DNA from: Montifringilla adamsi
Taxonomy: Eukaryota; Chordata; Aves; Passeriformes; Passeridae
Reading direction: 5' to 3'
Length of the DNA: 64,000 nucleotides
Assembly (NCBI GenBank): GCA_017590115.1
Contig: JAGGNK010011336.1
Span: 1,488,001-1,552,000, forward strand
The translations under genes and the position numbers were made by a program. The notes beneath the pieces were generated by a model that was not told the origin of the DNA, searched no databases, and saw only the letters and a program-made list of their open reading frames with translations. Within the stretch, counting starts at the first letter, position 1. Each line of letters starts with the position of its first letter. This document shows, in pieces, positions 1-12,700 of the stretch.

Positions 1-1167
1 CCAAAGCAAATGGTCCAGACAGCGTTGCTGTGAGCAGAACAGGCAGTGCAGTTGTTTGTGCTCAAGGTGTAACATCCATCACGTCCCGAGCTCTGTGTGT
101 CACATCAGCCACTGCCATGGTGGTTGATCAGCTCCTGGAGAGCTAGGACTGGATTTCTGTGTAGATAATACCGCATGGCATGGGAGACCCAGGGAGACAG
201 AGTTAACTTCACACAGGAAATCACCATCAGTGAGGAAATGACTCCAATTCCCCACACTGTACTCAAGGCATTGGAATTCAGGAGCATCTTTTTCTTACAG
301 GACATGCGTACAACTCACCCCCAGTTCAGCTTTCAATGAAAAAACCACTTAAAATACTCTTCCACCAATGTAGGCAGCCCACAGAGCCTGCTGCAGACTG
401 CTGCTTCCAGCTGTCCCTCACATGAGCCCTCTCATCCTTTGAAAGCTGCCCTCTTCTTTCCCAGCTCTGTAGAGAAATCTGGCTAACGAGGAATCTCAAG
501 GCCATTCCACTGCTGTTCTCCCATCTTCCTGGCTGCATTCATTATTCATAGTGCCTCATTAAATTTTAATAAAATGAATATCAGAGGTTTACAGCTTTGT
601 AGGCACCTTTCCTCCTTTTTTTTTTTTTCCTTCCAGGTCTATTTGTTGGACAAGTTCATTCAGTGTCACACAGGGGAAGGTGCCGATTGATACGTTTTGC
701 AGGAAGTTGTTTTTTATTTCCAAGCTCTGTAGAAGTGCTGGAATATGAAAGCTTTTGCATTGAGTTGTTTCTTTTTCTTTAAGAAAGCAAACCCCAAACA
801 GTAGGTAGATATTTGGTCCCAACTTGCTCTTCAGTTTACTTTAGTAGATACAAGTTTATGAATTCTACAGTTTTAGAGTAGATCTGAGTTTATGAGTTCC
901 ATAGCTGAGCCAAGGACCAGGCTGCCTGGAGGCACGGTGGAGTCTCCATTACTGCAGATTTTGAAAGAGTAAGCAAGTTAAACACTTGGAAGAAGTATTT
1001 GGGTAGAACCACCCTGCCACAGGGCAGACGAATGAAGGAGAGGACATTGCATGGATCTGTGGTTACATGATGAACAACATATTTTTTAATCAGCTAGTGC
1101 AAAGAAACTTGCATCTCAAACTTGCAAAAAACTTGCAAAAACCTGGGAACTCTTATTGGTTATTGTG

Positions 1168-1260
1168 GGTTTTTTGTTTTTTTTCGTTGGGTTTGTTTTT
1201 TGTTTTTTTTTTTTTTTTTTTTTTTTTTTGTTTTGTTTTGGTTTTTTTTCCCCCCCCTTT
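1168..1260. repeat. T-rich low-complexity tract
   Basis: An almost uninterrupted T/G tract including about 27 consecutive T at 1203-1229 and ending in TTTTTTTTCCCCCCC. On the minus strand this is an A-rich tail-like tract. No adjacent retroposon body is recognised. Confidence 0.9.
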
Positions 1261-2690
1261 TAAATAGTAGTGGAACTACAGACACTGATTTTTTTTTTTT
1301 GAGTATCAAGGGCAAAGGTGGGTTAAATATGCCCCATCCTGGGGACTCCTATAGCTGTTCTGCTCTTCCTTTGCAGTGCCATGGGGAAGCCAACCTCAGA
1401 CTACCACTTTTATTCTTCTATTCTGTGAATGAGCCCCTAAATTACAGTCTGAAAGATTGTTTGGGGCCAACAGATTCTAAACTTTTGCATGACACTATTC
1501 AACATATTTTTTGCTGCAGAAGCATAAATAGAGCCTAGCTTTATTAACCATTAGCCTATGAAGTTAAAAGTGTAACAAAATGCAGACACACATGGGCTAT
1601 AAATATATTGATGTTGTTGTGAGAACAGTAATCCCAGGCCTCTACAGTATGAAAAACTCTCCACAGTATGAATAATGTGTATTTGGCAATATTGATGTAG
1701 GGCCCAAGGGGATGGGTTGTTGTTTGGGTTTTTTTGCTTTAGTGCTGGCAGAGGCTCCAGGCAAACCCCACTTTTGTGTAGGCATTTAGCCTGCTCTGGT
1801 GACAGCTTTCCCTGGCAGTCAGCAGCCAGGAGCTGCCAAGGACTTTGCCATGAGCATGATTCATCATTGCCCAAAGGTGCCTGAACACACCTTCTGCTGC
1901 TCCTGCTCCAGAACAGGTGGAGTGAGATTTCCAAGTGATAACGAGTGACGCTGGCAAAAATCGCTGAGTAACACTGAAAGCCCCTGCAGCGATGGTGGAG
2001 CTGAGGTCATTGGCACTGCTGATCCTGCCTCCTCAGGAAAGCTGCTCTGGATCCATTTTTAATGTGAATAAGTGAAAAAGCATTAAACATCCATGCCCTG
2101 GGTGGTTAGATGGTGTTTAAATGCCTGCTGATTGCTTTAGCTCCCCTTCAAAAGTGAAGCAAGCTCCAACAGCTTTGCTGTGCAGAGCCTGGGCCCAGCT
2201 GTGTCCTGGTGGCCACTGTGACCACAGGCTGTGGGAAGGCCCATATCCCTGTGACCCATCTCAGGCACTGGTCAATGGTGACACCACAGCTTCATCCTGG
2301 GCTGGGATCCATGGACATGTCCCCACTACAGCGCAACACTCCAGGGAAAGGCAGGCTGGGCAGGAGAGCTGCCTCAATCATGACCCCTCAATCCATGGCA
2401 GTTTAGAGCCTTCCAGCCCCTCTGAGGTCACAGCTCAGGGGATTGTCCAGGCAAAGCTACAATGGCCATACCTGCATCACAGACCTATGGAGACTTTGGA
2501 AACTGCCACCAGCTCCTGTGCCAATGGGAAATACAGGATGGAAGGGAAAGGGGCCAATTAAGAAGCCAGGCTGCCTCTGTGTTGCTCAGGGCAAACTGAA
2601 CAGATGATGGCATCGCTGGAAGCTGCATTTGCTTTTAATTGTCCTCATTTCACTGAATAACTAATTCTCTCTTCCTCCCACACAACAGAG

Positions 2691-2691
2691 A

Positions 2692-2717
<26 letters not shown>
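2691..2717. repeat. (A)27 homopolymer
   Basis: Twenty-seven consecutive A residues after CACAACAGAG. It could be the tail of an old retroposed copy, but no recognisable body or target-site duplication flanks it. Confidence 0.9.
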
Positions 2718-2722
<5 letters not shown>

Positions 2723-5628
2723 CATGGGATTTTTGGAAAGGATGAGTTGACTCAATTCCTTTCATCAAGCACATGACAGCAAGCTGCAGTTTTTAGCTTT
2801 GCATCCAGGCAAGTTTAGAATATCGCTGCATGCATTTGTTTTGTTTCAAATCTTCTGGGATCAGCTAAAAATATTATTTTGGAGAGATGTAGATATGGAA
2901 GCACTGAAGGCTTCATGTTCATCCAGCTCCTAAACTGCAGCCAACCAAAGGGAATTATGGGTAGATCCCAATTGTAAGATGATATTAAAAAGTTATTTTA
3001 CAGAGAGCTGGGAAGTGGGAGGCACTTGGAATCTGAACATGATCCAGGGAAAGAAGTGGATCCCTTTAGCCTAGAGACAGGCTTTACACAAGACTCAATT
3101 TTCGTGAGCTGTTTCCCAAGAGCCTAGGAAAGCCATTGCTCTTCCCTCATCATTGACCAGCTTGTTTTCCAGCATTTTCCAGGACAGACTGAAGGGAAAC
3201 CCTATCTAGGTTGAAAACTAGGTGACCAAAAAAAAGCCTCAAAATACATTTTGCGGGGCCTGGGTCCAGCCAACATGGTTCAGTGCATTAAAATTCACAT
3301 ATTTTAATAGAATCACTTAAGGAAAGGCATGATCACAGCAAACATGACATAGAAACTTTTCAGATAAAATATTTGCAGAGAAAAGTTAATTTAATTTTTT
3401 TTCTTTGGGGGATGTTGAAGCAGAAACAAATATAAGGGTCAAGACAATTGTATAAATAAGCAGACAGTTAATCTTGGGAGTGAGTAGCAAAGAAAACAGA
3501 CATAAAGAAGCTTTTCCCACTGGTTTAACTGTATTTAACCACACTTAAATCTGACTGACAACATGAACTATCATATCCTCCTTTCTCTGTGCCGCTCATG
3601 CTCTGTGAATCCTCAGGAGTCCGTGTGCCATGCCAGGGCTGGAAGAGGGGAAGCCTTTTCAGGAGACCTTTCTTCTACAAAAATGAAAAATAGACCATCC
3701 TGGCATGTGTTCAAACTCCAAAGAACTCCACTCTCATTGTTTTTCTGGAAGGCAGCAGATCTCCAATGGCGATCTCAGCACAGAACTGGTACTACAGATG
3801 TAGACAAGGTAGAGGAAGGAAGTCAGAGCAGATTAATAATTTACTCCTGCCTCAGAGCTGTTTAGTGACCCTAAATCAAAATAAAAACATTACAATATTG
3901 CAGGTATTGCCAAATTGCAGAGAAGTTGCCTTTGCAGCAGGAAAGTCCTTCTTTGAGTTGATCTTGAGGTCATTCGTACTCCCATGAAATATCTTGGCCC
4001 CCTGCACTGGAGCAATGGGCTCTCTGCAGGGCTGGCAGAACCCAGGATTTGCTGGTGCTTCGCTGCTGTCACAAACATATCCTCACCAGCAGAGCCAGGC
4101 CAACACCACAGCCAGCAAACAGTGATGTTGATGCTGTTTCCTATCCCCTCCTGCCAGCCCTGCAAGAGGGGCAGTAGGACGAGGACTGGGAGCTGGACAC
4201 AACAGCAGCATACCCAAGAGTGGCAGGGAGTGGGCAGGGAGCTCCTGACTGCCAGAGCTGGCACTTTGCCTCTGGTTACTCATCTTCCCTGGAGCTTAGC
4301 CTCGAGGAATGCAGCCCCAGGCAATGCATTCCTGATCCCACAAGGGCTTGTGCTGGGCAAGGCAAACAGGACCAGCTTCTGCTGGCACCTGCTCACTGTG
4401 ACTGTGGAATGGGCTGTATTGCCAGGGCTGGGAGGCACAGGGAGGACGGGCAGCAGCAGCTCAGGGGGGTCCAAGGCAGGAACATAAAGATTCAGGCACT
4501 GGGGTTAACAGCTAATGCCATTCCCTAAGGCTGCACTGATCCCAGCCTCATGCGTGCCTGAGGCCACCAACCCTGCTGCAGTTCCCAGAGGCTGGGTTTG
4601 GCATGGCTGCTCCCACAGAAGCACCTGCGGCTTGAGGGAATAAAAGCCCATTTCTTCAGCTCTTTAAATCTGCCCCCTTTTGCTTTCAGAGATGGAACCA
4701 GACCAAGCATCAGCAGAGCTGAAGGAGCTGGCTGCTCCTGCTGCAGTAGCACCCATTGGTGTTTCCCCACTGGAACATAAGAGGAGGAGGATACTGCCTC
4801 CCAACAGCACAGTGATGTAGAGCTGTTCTCCACGAGGAAACAGGAGCCTGAGCTCCTGCTGCTGCCCTGAAAGCAGCACCTGGGAAGGGGCAGGACTGCT
4901 GCTGCCCCTGCAGTGGCCACATTTGCCCTGGTCCAAGTCACAGGAGCCATCACAGCTCCTGCAGAGATGCCTTCCCAGATCTTCTTTACAGTACACACAA
5001 CAGTGCGGGTACAAGCGATCTGCTACAGTCACAAAAGAGCCTTAGAAACTGCATTTCTAGGATGATCACAGCCCTTATGTTAAAGCCAAGTGCTACAATT
5101 AAAAATAGACCAGCTCTACCAGTGTTTTTACAGAAAGGGATGAGCCAAGACAAGAACTACAAAATCTGGTCTAATTCAACAGCAACCTGGCCTAATCCAG
5201 GCAGAAAGACAGCATGCATCAGGGTAGATTTATATTGCAAAACTGGAAATGTATTTTTAGAATTGAGCCTGGAAAGTGTCACTTCAGAAGGAGATCAAGC
5301 ACGTCATGGCAGGATCATTATGGGATTTGCAGAGCACCTTCCAACACAGGAGTCTCCTGAGGTGACTTCACGTTAAACCTTCCAGAAGACCAAACTCATT
5401 CCTGCAGGTGTAACAAGCCCAGCACAGCTGGGATGGGAAGGTTCATCCCCAGCCTGCACCACACACTGCTCAGGGCCACACCAGGCACTCATGGGGCTGC
5501 TCCAACCCAGTGGGCAAGTCAGCAAAGGAACCAGAGCACTCTGTTCTCCCCAGGACAGCCACAGCCATCTCCCTGTCTATGCCCCTGCCAGCACCCTGTG
5601 CTGCCCCACTTCTGCTTTGGGGAAAAAC

Positions 5629-5715
5629 AAAAACAAACAAAACAAAAAAACAACAACAACAACAAAAAACAAAACAAAAAAAACCCCCAATAAAAATAAA
5701 AAAAATCAAAACAAA
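5629..5715. repeat. A-rich, C-punctuated low-complexity tract
   Basis: Repeated CAAAA/CAACAA-type units (for example AAACAAACAAAACAAAAAAA) with short CCCCC interruptions. On the PELI1 strand it is a T/G-rich tract directly beyond the candidate poly(A) signal. Confidence 0.85.
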
Positions 5716-5720
5716 AGGGC

Positions 5721-5726
5721 TTTATT
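5721..5726 (-). terminator. Candidate poly(A) signal AATAAA for PELI1
   Basis: The minus strand reads GGCTAATAAAGCCCTTTTG. It is followed (toward lower coordinates) by a long T/G-rich tract at 5629-5715, which resembles a downstream GU/U-rich element. It is the first canonical hexamer found 3' of the stop codon. Confidence 0.35.
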
Positions 5727-7797
5727 AGCCAGCTGCTGCTTTCTGGCACTGTTAAATCCATGCAATCTCCTACAGCTGAAAAGCAAATTAGTTCATTAAA
5801 TCACCTGCTTTACACATTACACTGCCCAGTTTAGGGCAGCCACATACAAACCAGAACATTGGCTGCTCATTTCCAAAGGCACTTCTGCAGAGCTTCACTG
5901 AACTTTAAGGCTAGAAAAGTACCTACACTTAATGGCATTTTCCCATTCATTCCCTTATCAGTTCCTTATACCTGCAGTGGTATCCCAGGGAACAGTCCTG
6001 CTGCTTGCATCACCAATGCTTCTTGTCAGTCCAGCAGATCTTTAAAAGCAGGTGAAGGCCACAGATCTCACCTGGGCTGGTCTTTGCAGCTGCAAGGGGC
6101 TGCTTTAGGCTGTCACAAGTGGAGCTGTGATTTTCTTAAAGCCAGCAAGGTGCCAAGTCCTGCAGCACCAAAATTTGTTCAAAAGGATTTGCCTTAAAGT
6201 TCAGAGTGCTTCAGTAATCCATTTGAGTACTTTTCATGTGAAATTCACTTTGCCATTTACAGAGGACTATTGCAATCATTTATGAAAGAACAGAAGTCTG
6301 GGGGAACTCAAACAGGGTACCAGAGTTAGAGATGCTGTTGTTGGTGATGGAACTTGCTCCTCAAACTACTCAACCATTGCTATGCTGCCTCTGACAGTGG
6401 GATTTCCCTGTCTCAAGTGTCTGAATGCTCATGTTCGACCCTTCTAAAAATGGGATTAAACAAACCCAGTTTGGGTGAAGAAAAGTACAAACAGGCAGAA
6501 TGTGGGGCAGACTGAAGAGTGACCTTAGCCTAACACTCCCCAGAGACACAGCCACTTCCGCTCAGATACCTTTGTCTGGGGTATCTTTTTTGGTGGGGGT
6601 GAGGAGTGGGGTAGAGAAGTACAGCGTAAGCATAATGTATCATCTTAAATGGAGCAGAGCTTTAACAAGGGCTGCATCTTGGGCATGACCCTCTCTTCTT
6701 CCCCTCTGCAGTTAAGTGTGCATGTACCCAACTGCACCGCTGGCTCTGCATCAGCTTCCAGCTGGGCCTCCAACACCACTTCCCATATTCCTCCTACCAT
6801 CCCGTGCTCCATCTGTGCTCACAGTTCAGCTCTGTGTTACTCATACTGCTTTGTAGCTTTCATCATGTTCTTTTCTGGTTTTTCATGTTCCTGTAGTCAA
6901 CAAGATCAGGACCAGAGAAATGTCAATTACATTTTGTGGAAGACAGAATCAAGAACTCTTGTAATTTTAAAATTTAGTTCAGTTTTTGCTTACATTTCAG
7001 TGTTTGTAACTTATTCATTTAACTGTGTCATTTAAACAGCAATCTCACCTTTAACACAGAGTTAAATATAAAACACATTGAGAGAACACATCTGAAAGGA
7101 GCCATTCCAAGCCATTACCAGGGAAAACGTCCAAAGTCTTTACAGCTGCTGCTTCTCTGCTCTTAATCCATATGTGCAGAATAGAGGGACACCTGAGGTG
7201 TCCCAGAACAGAAGGGCCATGCCCAGTCCTTTCCCATCTCTTGGAAACAAAGCCACAATCCCAGAATTTCTGTTTTTGAAAAGTGTTTACTCACGTAGTT
7301 TAAATAAATTAATTTGCAAATAAAAATTAAAACTACAGTATACTATAGTTTGAATAAGATGATTAGAACAACTACAATACAGGGATTTCTTGCTGCATAA
7401 GTTTCATTACTTAATGCATATAATCTGGAAAATGTCAAAATCAGTTATATTTCTATGGAAAGGGAGTAACAGCAGTTACTTGTACATGACAGCTAACTGA
7501 ACTTATAGTACAGGTTTCCTGACACATGCATTTCCTGAGTGAACCAAACAATATATATAATTTCTTTTTTAAAAATGGAGAAATAATTGACAGTCAAAGT
7601 AAGTAATGCATGACATCTAAGCAACACAGGTCTCTTTAAACAAAGAAAATTTTAGAACAGCTTCAAAAGAAAAATGAAAGCTAAAGCTTTGCTATAAAGT
7701 ACAGAAATTTTCTTACTGTCAATTATACAGTACATATTTTAAAAAAATATGAAGCTGGCCAAAAAAGCTCAAATCAATGCTAAAAAGGTCAGGTTGC

Positions 7798-8255
7798 CAT
7801 GAAGCACAGTGGGCTGGCAGCAGAGCTGCATGTTGTACACTGGTGTTTTCTGGTGGATACAGAGGGGAAGGAGGGGGAGGAAGAGGAGAGCAGACAGAGA
7901 CCAGAGTAAGCAGAGCCCACAGCAGCACCTCATACTGAGGGCCTGAGCCCAGCCCAGCCCCAGCTCTCCCAACAGACTGCCAGCTGTTCCCAGCTGCCCG
8001 AGGATGCAGGGACACATCCCCTGGCTGCCAGGCTCCACCTCTGTTCCACGTGTGGCCCAGATGAGCACCTGCACCTGGCAGAGGGGCAAAGGCCAGGCCT
8101 GAGGCCCCCCCAGCAGTCAGCAGGTGGAAGGCTGAGCATCCAGCTGACAAACCCCTCTCAGGCTGGGACTGTGGCCAAGTGACAAACTGCTCCCCACACA
8201 CGTGCCCAGGTGCATCCACCTCTCCCCCTGTCCCCGCCCCCCCCCCCCAAACAGT
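7798..8255. other. GC-rich block inside AT-rich PELI1 3' region
   Basis: About 460 bp that are clearly GC-richer than either flank, with polypurine (GGGGAAGGAGGGGGAGGAAGAGGAGAG near 7864) and C13 (8237-8249) stretches. No coding exon or known repeat is recognised. It lies about 0.9-1.3 kb after the stop codon and would be in the 3' UTR if the UTR is long. Confidence 0.6.
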
Positions 8256-9139
8256 AAAGAACAGAACAAGCCTCGTCTTTCTGGTCTGTTCATGTTTAAC
8301 ATTGGAAAAACCCTCACAAATGTCACTAATGCTAAATAAAGAGAAGTGTTAGCGTGAAGGGAGAAAAAAATCCTTAATCTAGACTAAGTTGCATATTCAA
8401 AGAGTCTGGTAAATATTCTCCTCATAACCAGATCTTAAGTACAGTCCTACCAAAAAGACAATTTAAGAAATCCTTCTTAGCTACCTTTCAACACGGTTAA
8501 AGCACAACTTTATGCCACCATAATTTGCATTAGCTTTGTTTAAAAAGCATTTTAACTATTCTAAGAACTCAGTATTTTAGATTAAAAGATTTTTCTACCA
8601 TTTTCATCCCACGATCTTCTCCATCCAGAACTACTCTACACATCCAATTGCTGGATGTAACACACTATGACCATGCTACTCTCTAAACATTCTAAATATT
8701 TTCAATAATAAAGATAAATAGAAAAGAGTTAATATACATGTTATATTTTACAATGTTTGCATCCAAGCTGTAAACTAATGTTCTTTGAACTATTTACCCT
8801 CCATATACAAAAAGAATGAAACACCTTTCAAACACTGTGGGCATGTGATTGAAAAACCATTAAACTGAAGGCATTGGAGTTCACTCTACAACACTTCCTC
8901 CACCTCTTCAGAAGTAGTTATTAACCAAAAAAAGCAGGAGGTCTCCCCCTTCTCCCCCCATTTCTTCTATTTCCAGACTTTTCTCAATAAAGAGGGATTT
9001 AGTTGTTGTAACAAAAAAACCAAAAAATTCTTCATCTTAATGCAAACCAGCAAAGCCCAGAGAATACGAAAAAACAGTTGGTTTAAAAATGAGAATCGCT
9101 TAGCTTATCAGTTTACTGCAATCCTTGGGAACACCTGTG

Positions 9140-9706
9140 TTAGTCGAGAGGCCCTTGGAAAATGAGCCTGATGTAACCCTGCTCACCAGCCAGCTGATGC
9201 GCACAGAAGGGACAGGCTGCGTGAAAAGTGTGAGTACCGTGAGGAAGAGGAATTTGGGACCAATATGCAGTTGTCTTTTCTGAGCACACGTGTCCACACG
9301 GGCTGAATGCATGAGTTGGAGGTCCGGCATCCACATAAAATCCCGCTTCACACCCGAGCCACAGAGGCACGTAGGGGCCGACGGAGCGGCACATGGGGCA
9401 CTCGCGGTCCTTGCCGTCCCTCTCCTCTTTGTTCCCCCAGTTGTGGTAGCCGTGCACGTGGCCGCAGTTCAGGTACACCCACGGCTGCTTTTCGTCTACA
9501 ACATCTTTTCTCTTCATGCTGGGGAAGGCCAGGGTGTTGAAGCCCACGGGGCACTGGGGCCTGGCTGCGTTGATCTCCTGCCTCAGAGCCTCCAGGTGCT
9601 TGACGGTCGGCGTGCGCGCGAGCCCCTCGGCCGTGCGCCACAGCAGCGTCGCCCCGCACAGGTCGATCAGGGAGCCGTCCTGCAGCTGGTTCGTCTCGTT
9701 CTCAAC
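9140..9706 (-). CDS. PELI1: PELI1 terminal coding exon 7, RING-like domain
   Basis: 567 nt, residues 231-418 plus the TAA at 9142-9140. The acceptor is CCATGTCAAG|GTTGAGAAC. The exon encodes the rest of the FHA wing and the whole RING-like domain, with zinc ligands in CGHVHGYHNWG, CPMCRSVGPYVP, PCGHVC and CPFC. Thr288 and Ser293 lie just before the RING. The first half of the exon as read on the coding strand (about 9400-9690) is CpG-dense, unlike the AT-rich introns and the other exons. That density also creates long antisense ORFs that I do not regard as genes. Confidence 0.97.
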   Translation of the reverse strand, partial: VENETNQLQDGSLIDLCGATLLWRTAEGLARTPTVKHLEALRQEINAARPQCPVGFNTLAFPSMKRKDVVDEKQPWVYLNCGHVHGYHNWGNKEERDGKDRECPMCRSVGPYVPLWLGCEAGFYVDAGPPTHAFSPCGHVCSEKTTAYWSQIPLPHGTHTFHAACPFCAHQLAGEQGYIRLIFQGPLD

Positions 9707-12700
9707 CTTGACATGGACACAGACATGGAGAGCTGTCACCTAAGGGTCTCTGAAGAGTAACAATGTGCACTTCCACAATACTCATCTGCCTGGAAGATCC
9801 ATCAAAGTTTCAAGCAGCTTCTGACTGTGTCCACAAGACACCCATAGAGAGCCCAGTATCAGCATCTCTCTGCCCTCCTTTTTTTGGAAAAACCCCACCC
9901 CAATATCTTAAGAGATTAAAGTGTGCAATAAAATAGACCACATTGAGTCAAGAAAAGCTCCTCTCCCATCCTAACAACTCCCTATTCCATCCCTACAGCA
10001 CTATGTTACTTGAAATGCCTCAAGGAGTATCACCAGACTGTTTTAGTCCTCCATCATATTTTAGACTTTTCTTAAAACTCCTCTTTACACATGACTTTCC
10101 CTTCATCCCATTAGCACTCCCAGCTAAATATCCTGCTTAAAATGTAGCATTTCTTTCTGCTGAGACATCCCAAATCATATCGAACCCAAGTATCTCCTGG
10201 AAATGTCACCAGTGCTTTGGAAACAAGAGGAAGAGGGCAAACTCAGAATGTGAACATGGAAATGAATATCCAATAAAATTATAACTATTCTTCATTATTC
10301 TATAAAAAAAGGAAAAGTGGGAAAAGCAAAAATTCGCAAGGGAGAATCGGGAAAATACTTGTAGAATGTGCAGGAGATCTTGCAGAAACACAGAGTAGAC
10401 TGGAAACTCAGTTTACGAGAGCAGCCTAGATGTGCAATTAAGTATTAGTTTGCAGATAAACTTGGTCAGTTATTCAGGCTGAGCAAGACACCTTTGTGCA
10501 CACAGACAGACACATAAGAGGCAGGGTAACTAACTGCAGAGGTGACAACTACATGGAATTCCAGCAGATTCCAGCTCTATGCCCAAACTATACCCTTTAT
10601 GGAGGCACCATTTTGAACAGGTTGCATAAAACACTGATCACTCTTCTCACCATTTTTCCCCTCTGTTGAGCTGATCTGGTTTCACGGAGGCTGAACACAT
10701 TCCCACACACAGAAATCTCTCTCCACACCCCTGGCTTGGAGTCTTCTGTGAATCCATTACGAGGATGCATAACAAGAACTCCATTTGTTGTTAGACCATC
10801 CATTTGCCCATCTGATGTCTTCCACTTTGCAGCCTTCTCCTAAAATAAATTGCATCAATGAGAACCTTTCATTTGGCTAGAGTTATGAATTAGTTTAAAA
10901 AATAAGCCTGCACTGAACTTTTAGTGGAAAAAAGAAAAAGAATTCCCTTACCCCAAGAAAAATGTTTTTTGAGGAGTCAAATCCTGCAGCATATATTCTT
11001 GCTGTAAAGGGAGGGTTACGTTCACATATGATTCTGCAGGCAAACCTTGATATTGTGCTCTGCACAGACTGTGTATCCGAATTACTCTGACTCCCAGGAA
11101 CTGTATCTGTTACTACAAAGTCTATAGGACTCTCTGTTGACCGACCAATCTGGAAAAGCATTGAGGAAAAAAAACCAAACAACTGGTCAGAAGTTTGTCT
11201 CTGGGTCTAGGATTATTCAAATTCAAAGCAATTAAAAGCAATGATACAAAAATCATGACATTACAGTTTAAAGCATTCCTGTCCACTAGTCTATCAATTT
11301 AGGTTTCTAAAGCCTCATCTGAATTGATGAATTTTTCTGTCTCCAAATGATCAAAGTTATTCTGAAAGCTGGGTACAGCCAAATGAAGGAAGGAGAAATA
11401 AAATGATGTAATTAAGTCAGTTCTGAGATCATTCCCCATTGAAGGCCTTTTCATCAGAGAGGTTACACTCAGGTCAAGCAGACTAGCTGCAGGAACACCA
11501 AAACAGCCAGAGAACAGTGACAAGCAGTCACTTTGCATGTCCAGGATATTCTGAACAGTGCCAGACTAAGTCAAGGTACAGATGTATGAAAATCAGATTA
11601 TGTGAGTTGTCTCTTCAGTTCTGGTGGGCACTGAGAAGCAGCAAACCTTTTGTGAAAGACCAGGGACCAGGCTGCTGTGGCAGAGAGGGGCTACATTTAC
11701 ACACTCAGAACACAAGAATGTAACATCTGTCTACCATCAGGTTTTGCTGGTAGCTGTGCCTCCTTTTCTGGCTGCAGGGAACTGCGAGTCTTGCAGTCTC
11801 ACACAACTGTACTGAGTTTGATGAAACTGCATAGGTATCACTGCTTTTCCAGTCAACTAATCTTGTACTTTTCTTTGCAAAGAGGAAAAGTAATAACCCT
11901 TTCCCAAATATCCATATAGCTGGGTTTAAAGCCCCCTTACACACTACTACTCACTCATTTCCAGAACTCTCAGGCTCTTTGAAAATAGGTGATTATATTA
12001 AGACCGATTAACTGCTGAGCAAGAGACCCAAAAGCTTGAGGTGCTTTTTAGTGAGGACTGGAGAGCTTTCATGAGACTAAAACTGCTTTGTCAGAATCTA
12101 TTTTTCTACTGCTTCTTAGGCAGGATAACCCATGAGTACACGGGGGACTGCCAGGGGCAATTTCAGGGCAGCACACATGCCAGAGCATGCCTGAAGAGAG
12201 AACACTCACACAAACAATAGCTTATGCTGCAGTGATTTCATTACAGTCCTTTTGCTCTGTTGTATTTGCAGTTGCAAAGCAGCTTCCTCCACCACTTCCC
12301 AACACCTCCCACCTCCTTAGATCCTGAGTGGCGTCACAGCTAAATGCTGTGACAGCAAAACTCCTTGCCATGAACTAGTGGCAACAACGGTGGGGGGGAA
12401 GCTATGCAAGATCACAGTGTGGGAATCAGAGAGAACAAAGCACACATTAAAAAGAACCCCAAAACAAACCCCTTCCTTTTGAGAAAAACAGGAAACAATT
12501 AAAAGATATGAGGGCACACCACAGCTGCAGATGTGTTTGTGGTCCCTTCTCATACACACAGGAACTGCAGCAAAGTTGTTTTGAACTGCCAGCATCAGCA
12601 CTGAAGGCTCCTCTCTTCACATCTCCCAGTGCTTTAGACATTTCTGGGTTTGCTTAAAAAAGTTCAGAGTACTTTTTGTATTAGTTGTGCCAAAAGCTTT

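Larger units (their letters stand above)
1..5628. other. Intergenic, no gene recognised
   Basis: No conserved exon, promoter or RNA gene is recognised. The open frames here (largest about 167 codons, in the 4.0-5.0 kb GC-richer part) have anonymous sequence, overlap each other on both strands and lack splice or promoter support. Simple tracts are listed separately. In mammals the neighbour on this side of PELI1 is VPS54, but no VPS54 exon is visible. Confidence 0.6.
5721..9139 (-). other. PELI1: Probable PELI1 3' UTR and flank
   Basis: The sequence after the stop is AT-rich with many ATTTA pentamers on the transcript strand, as in 3' UTRs of inducible immune genes. It has no exon-like structure. 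It is interrupted by a GC-rich block at about 7798-8255. By eye I find no AATAAA or ATTAAA on the minus strand until 5726-5721, so the UTR either extends about 3.4 kb or ends earlier at a variant signal (for example AGTAAA near 7290 or CATAAA near 8506 or 6275). The true 3' end is not determined. Confidence 0.5.

Noticed and set aside
4525..5032. Overlapping 157- and 122-codon minus-strand ORFs
   Set aside because: Two frames over the same GC-richer DNA with anonymous, cysteine/serine-rich composition; no domain or exon structure.
9348..9659. 103-codon minus-strand ORF within exon 7 in another frame
   Set aside because: Out-of-frame shadow of PELI1 with arginine/glycine-rich composition typical of GC-rich exons.
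9290..9760. 156-codon plus-strand ORF opposite PELI1 exon 7
   Set aside because: It is the antisense shadow of a CpG-dense coding exon; it has no recognisable domain and overlaps a certain gene.
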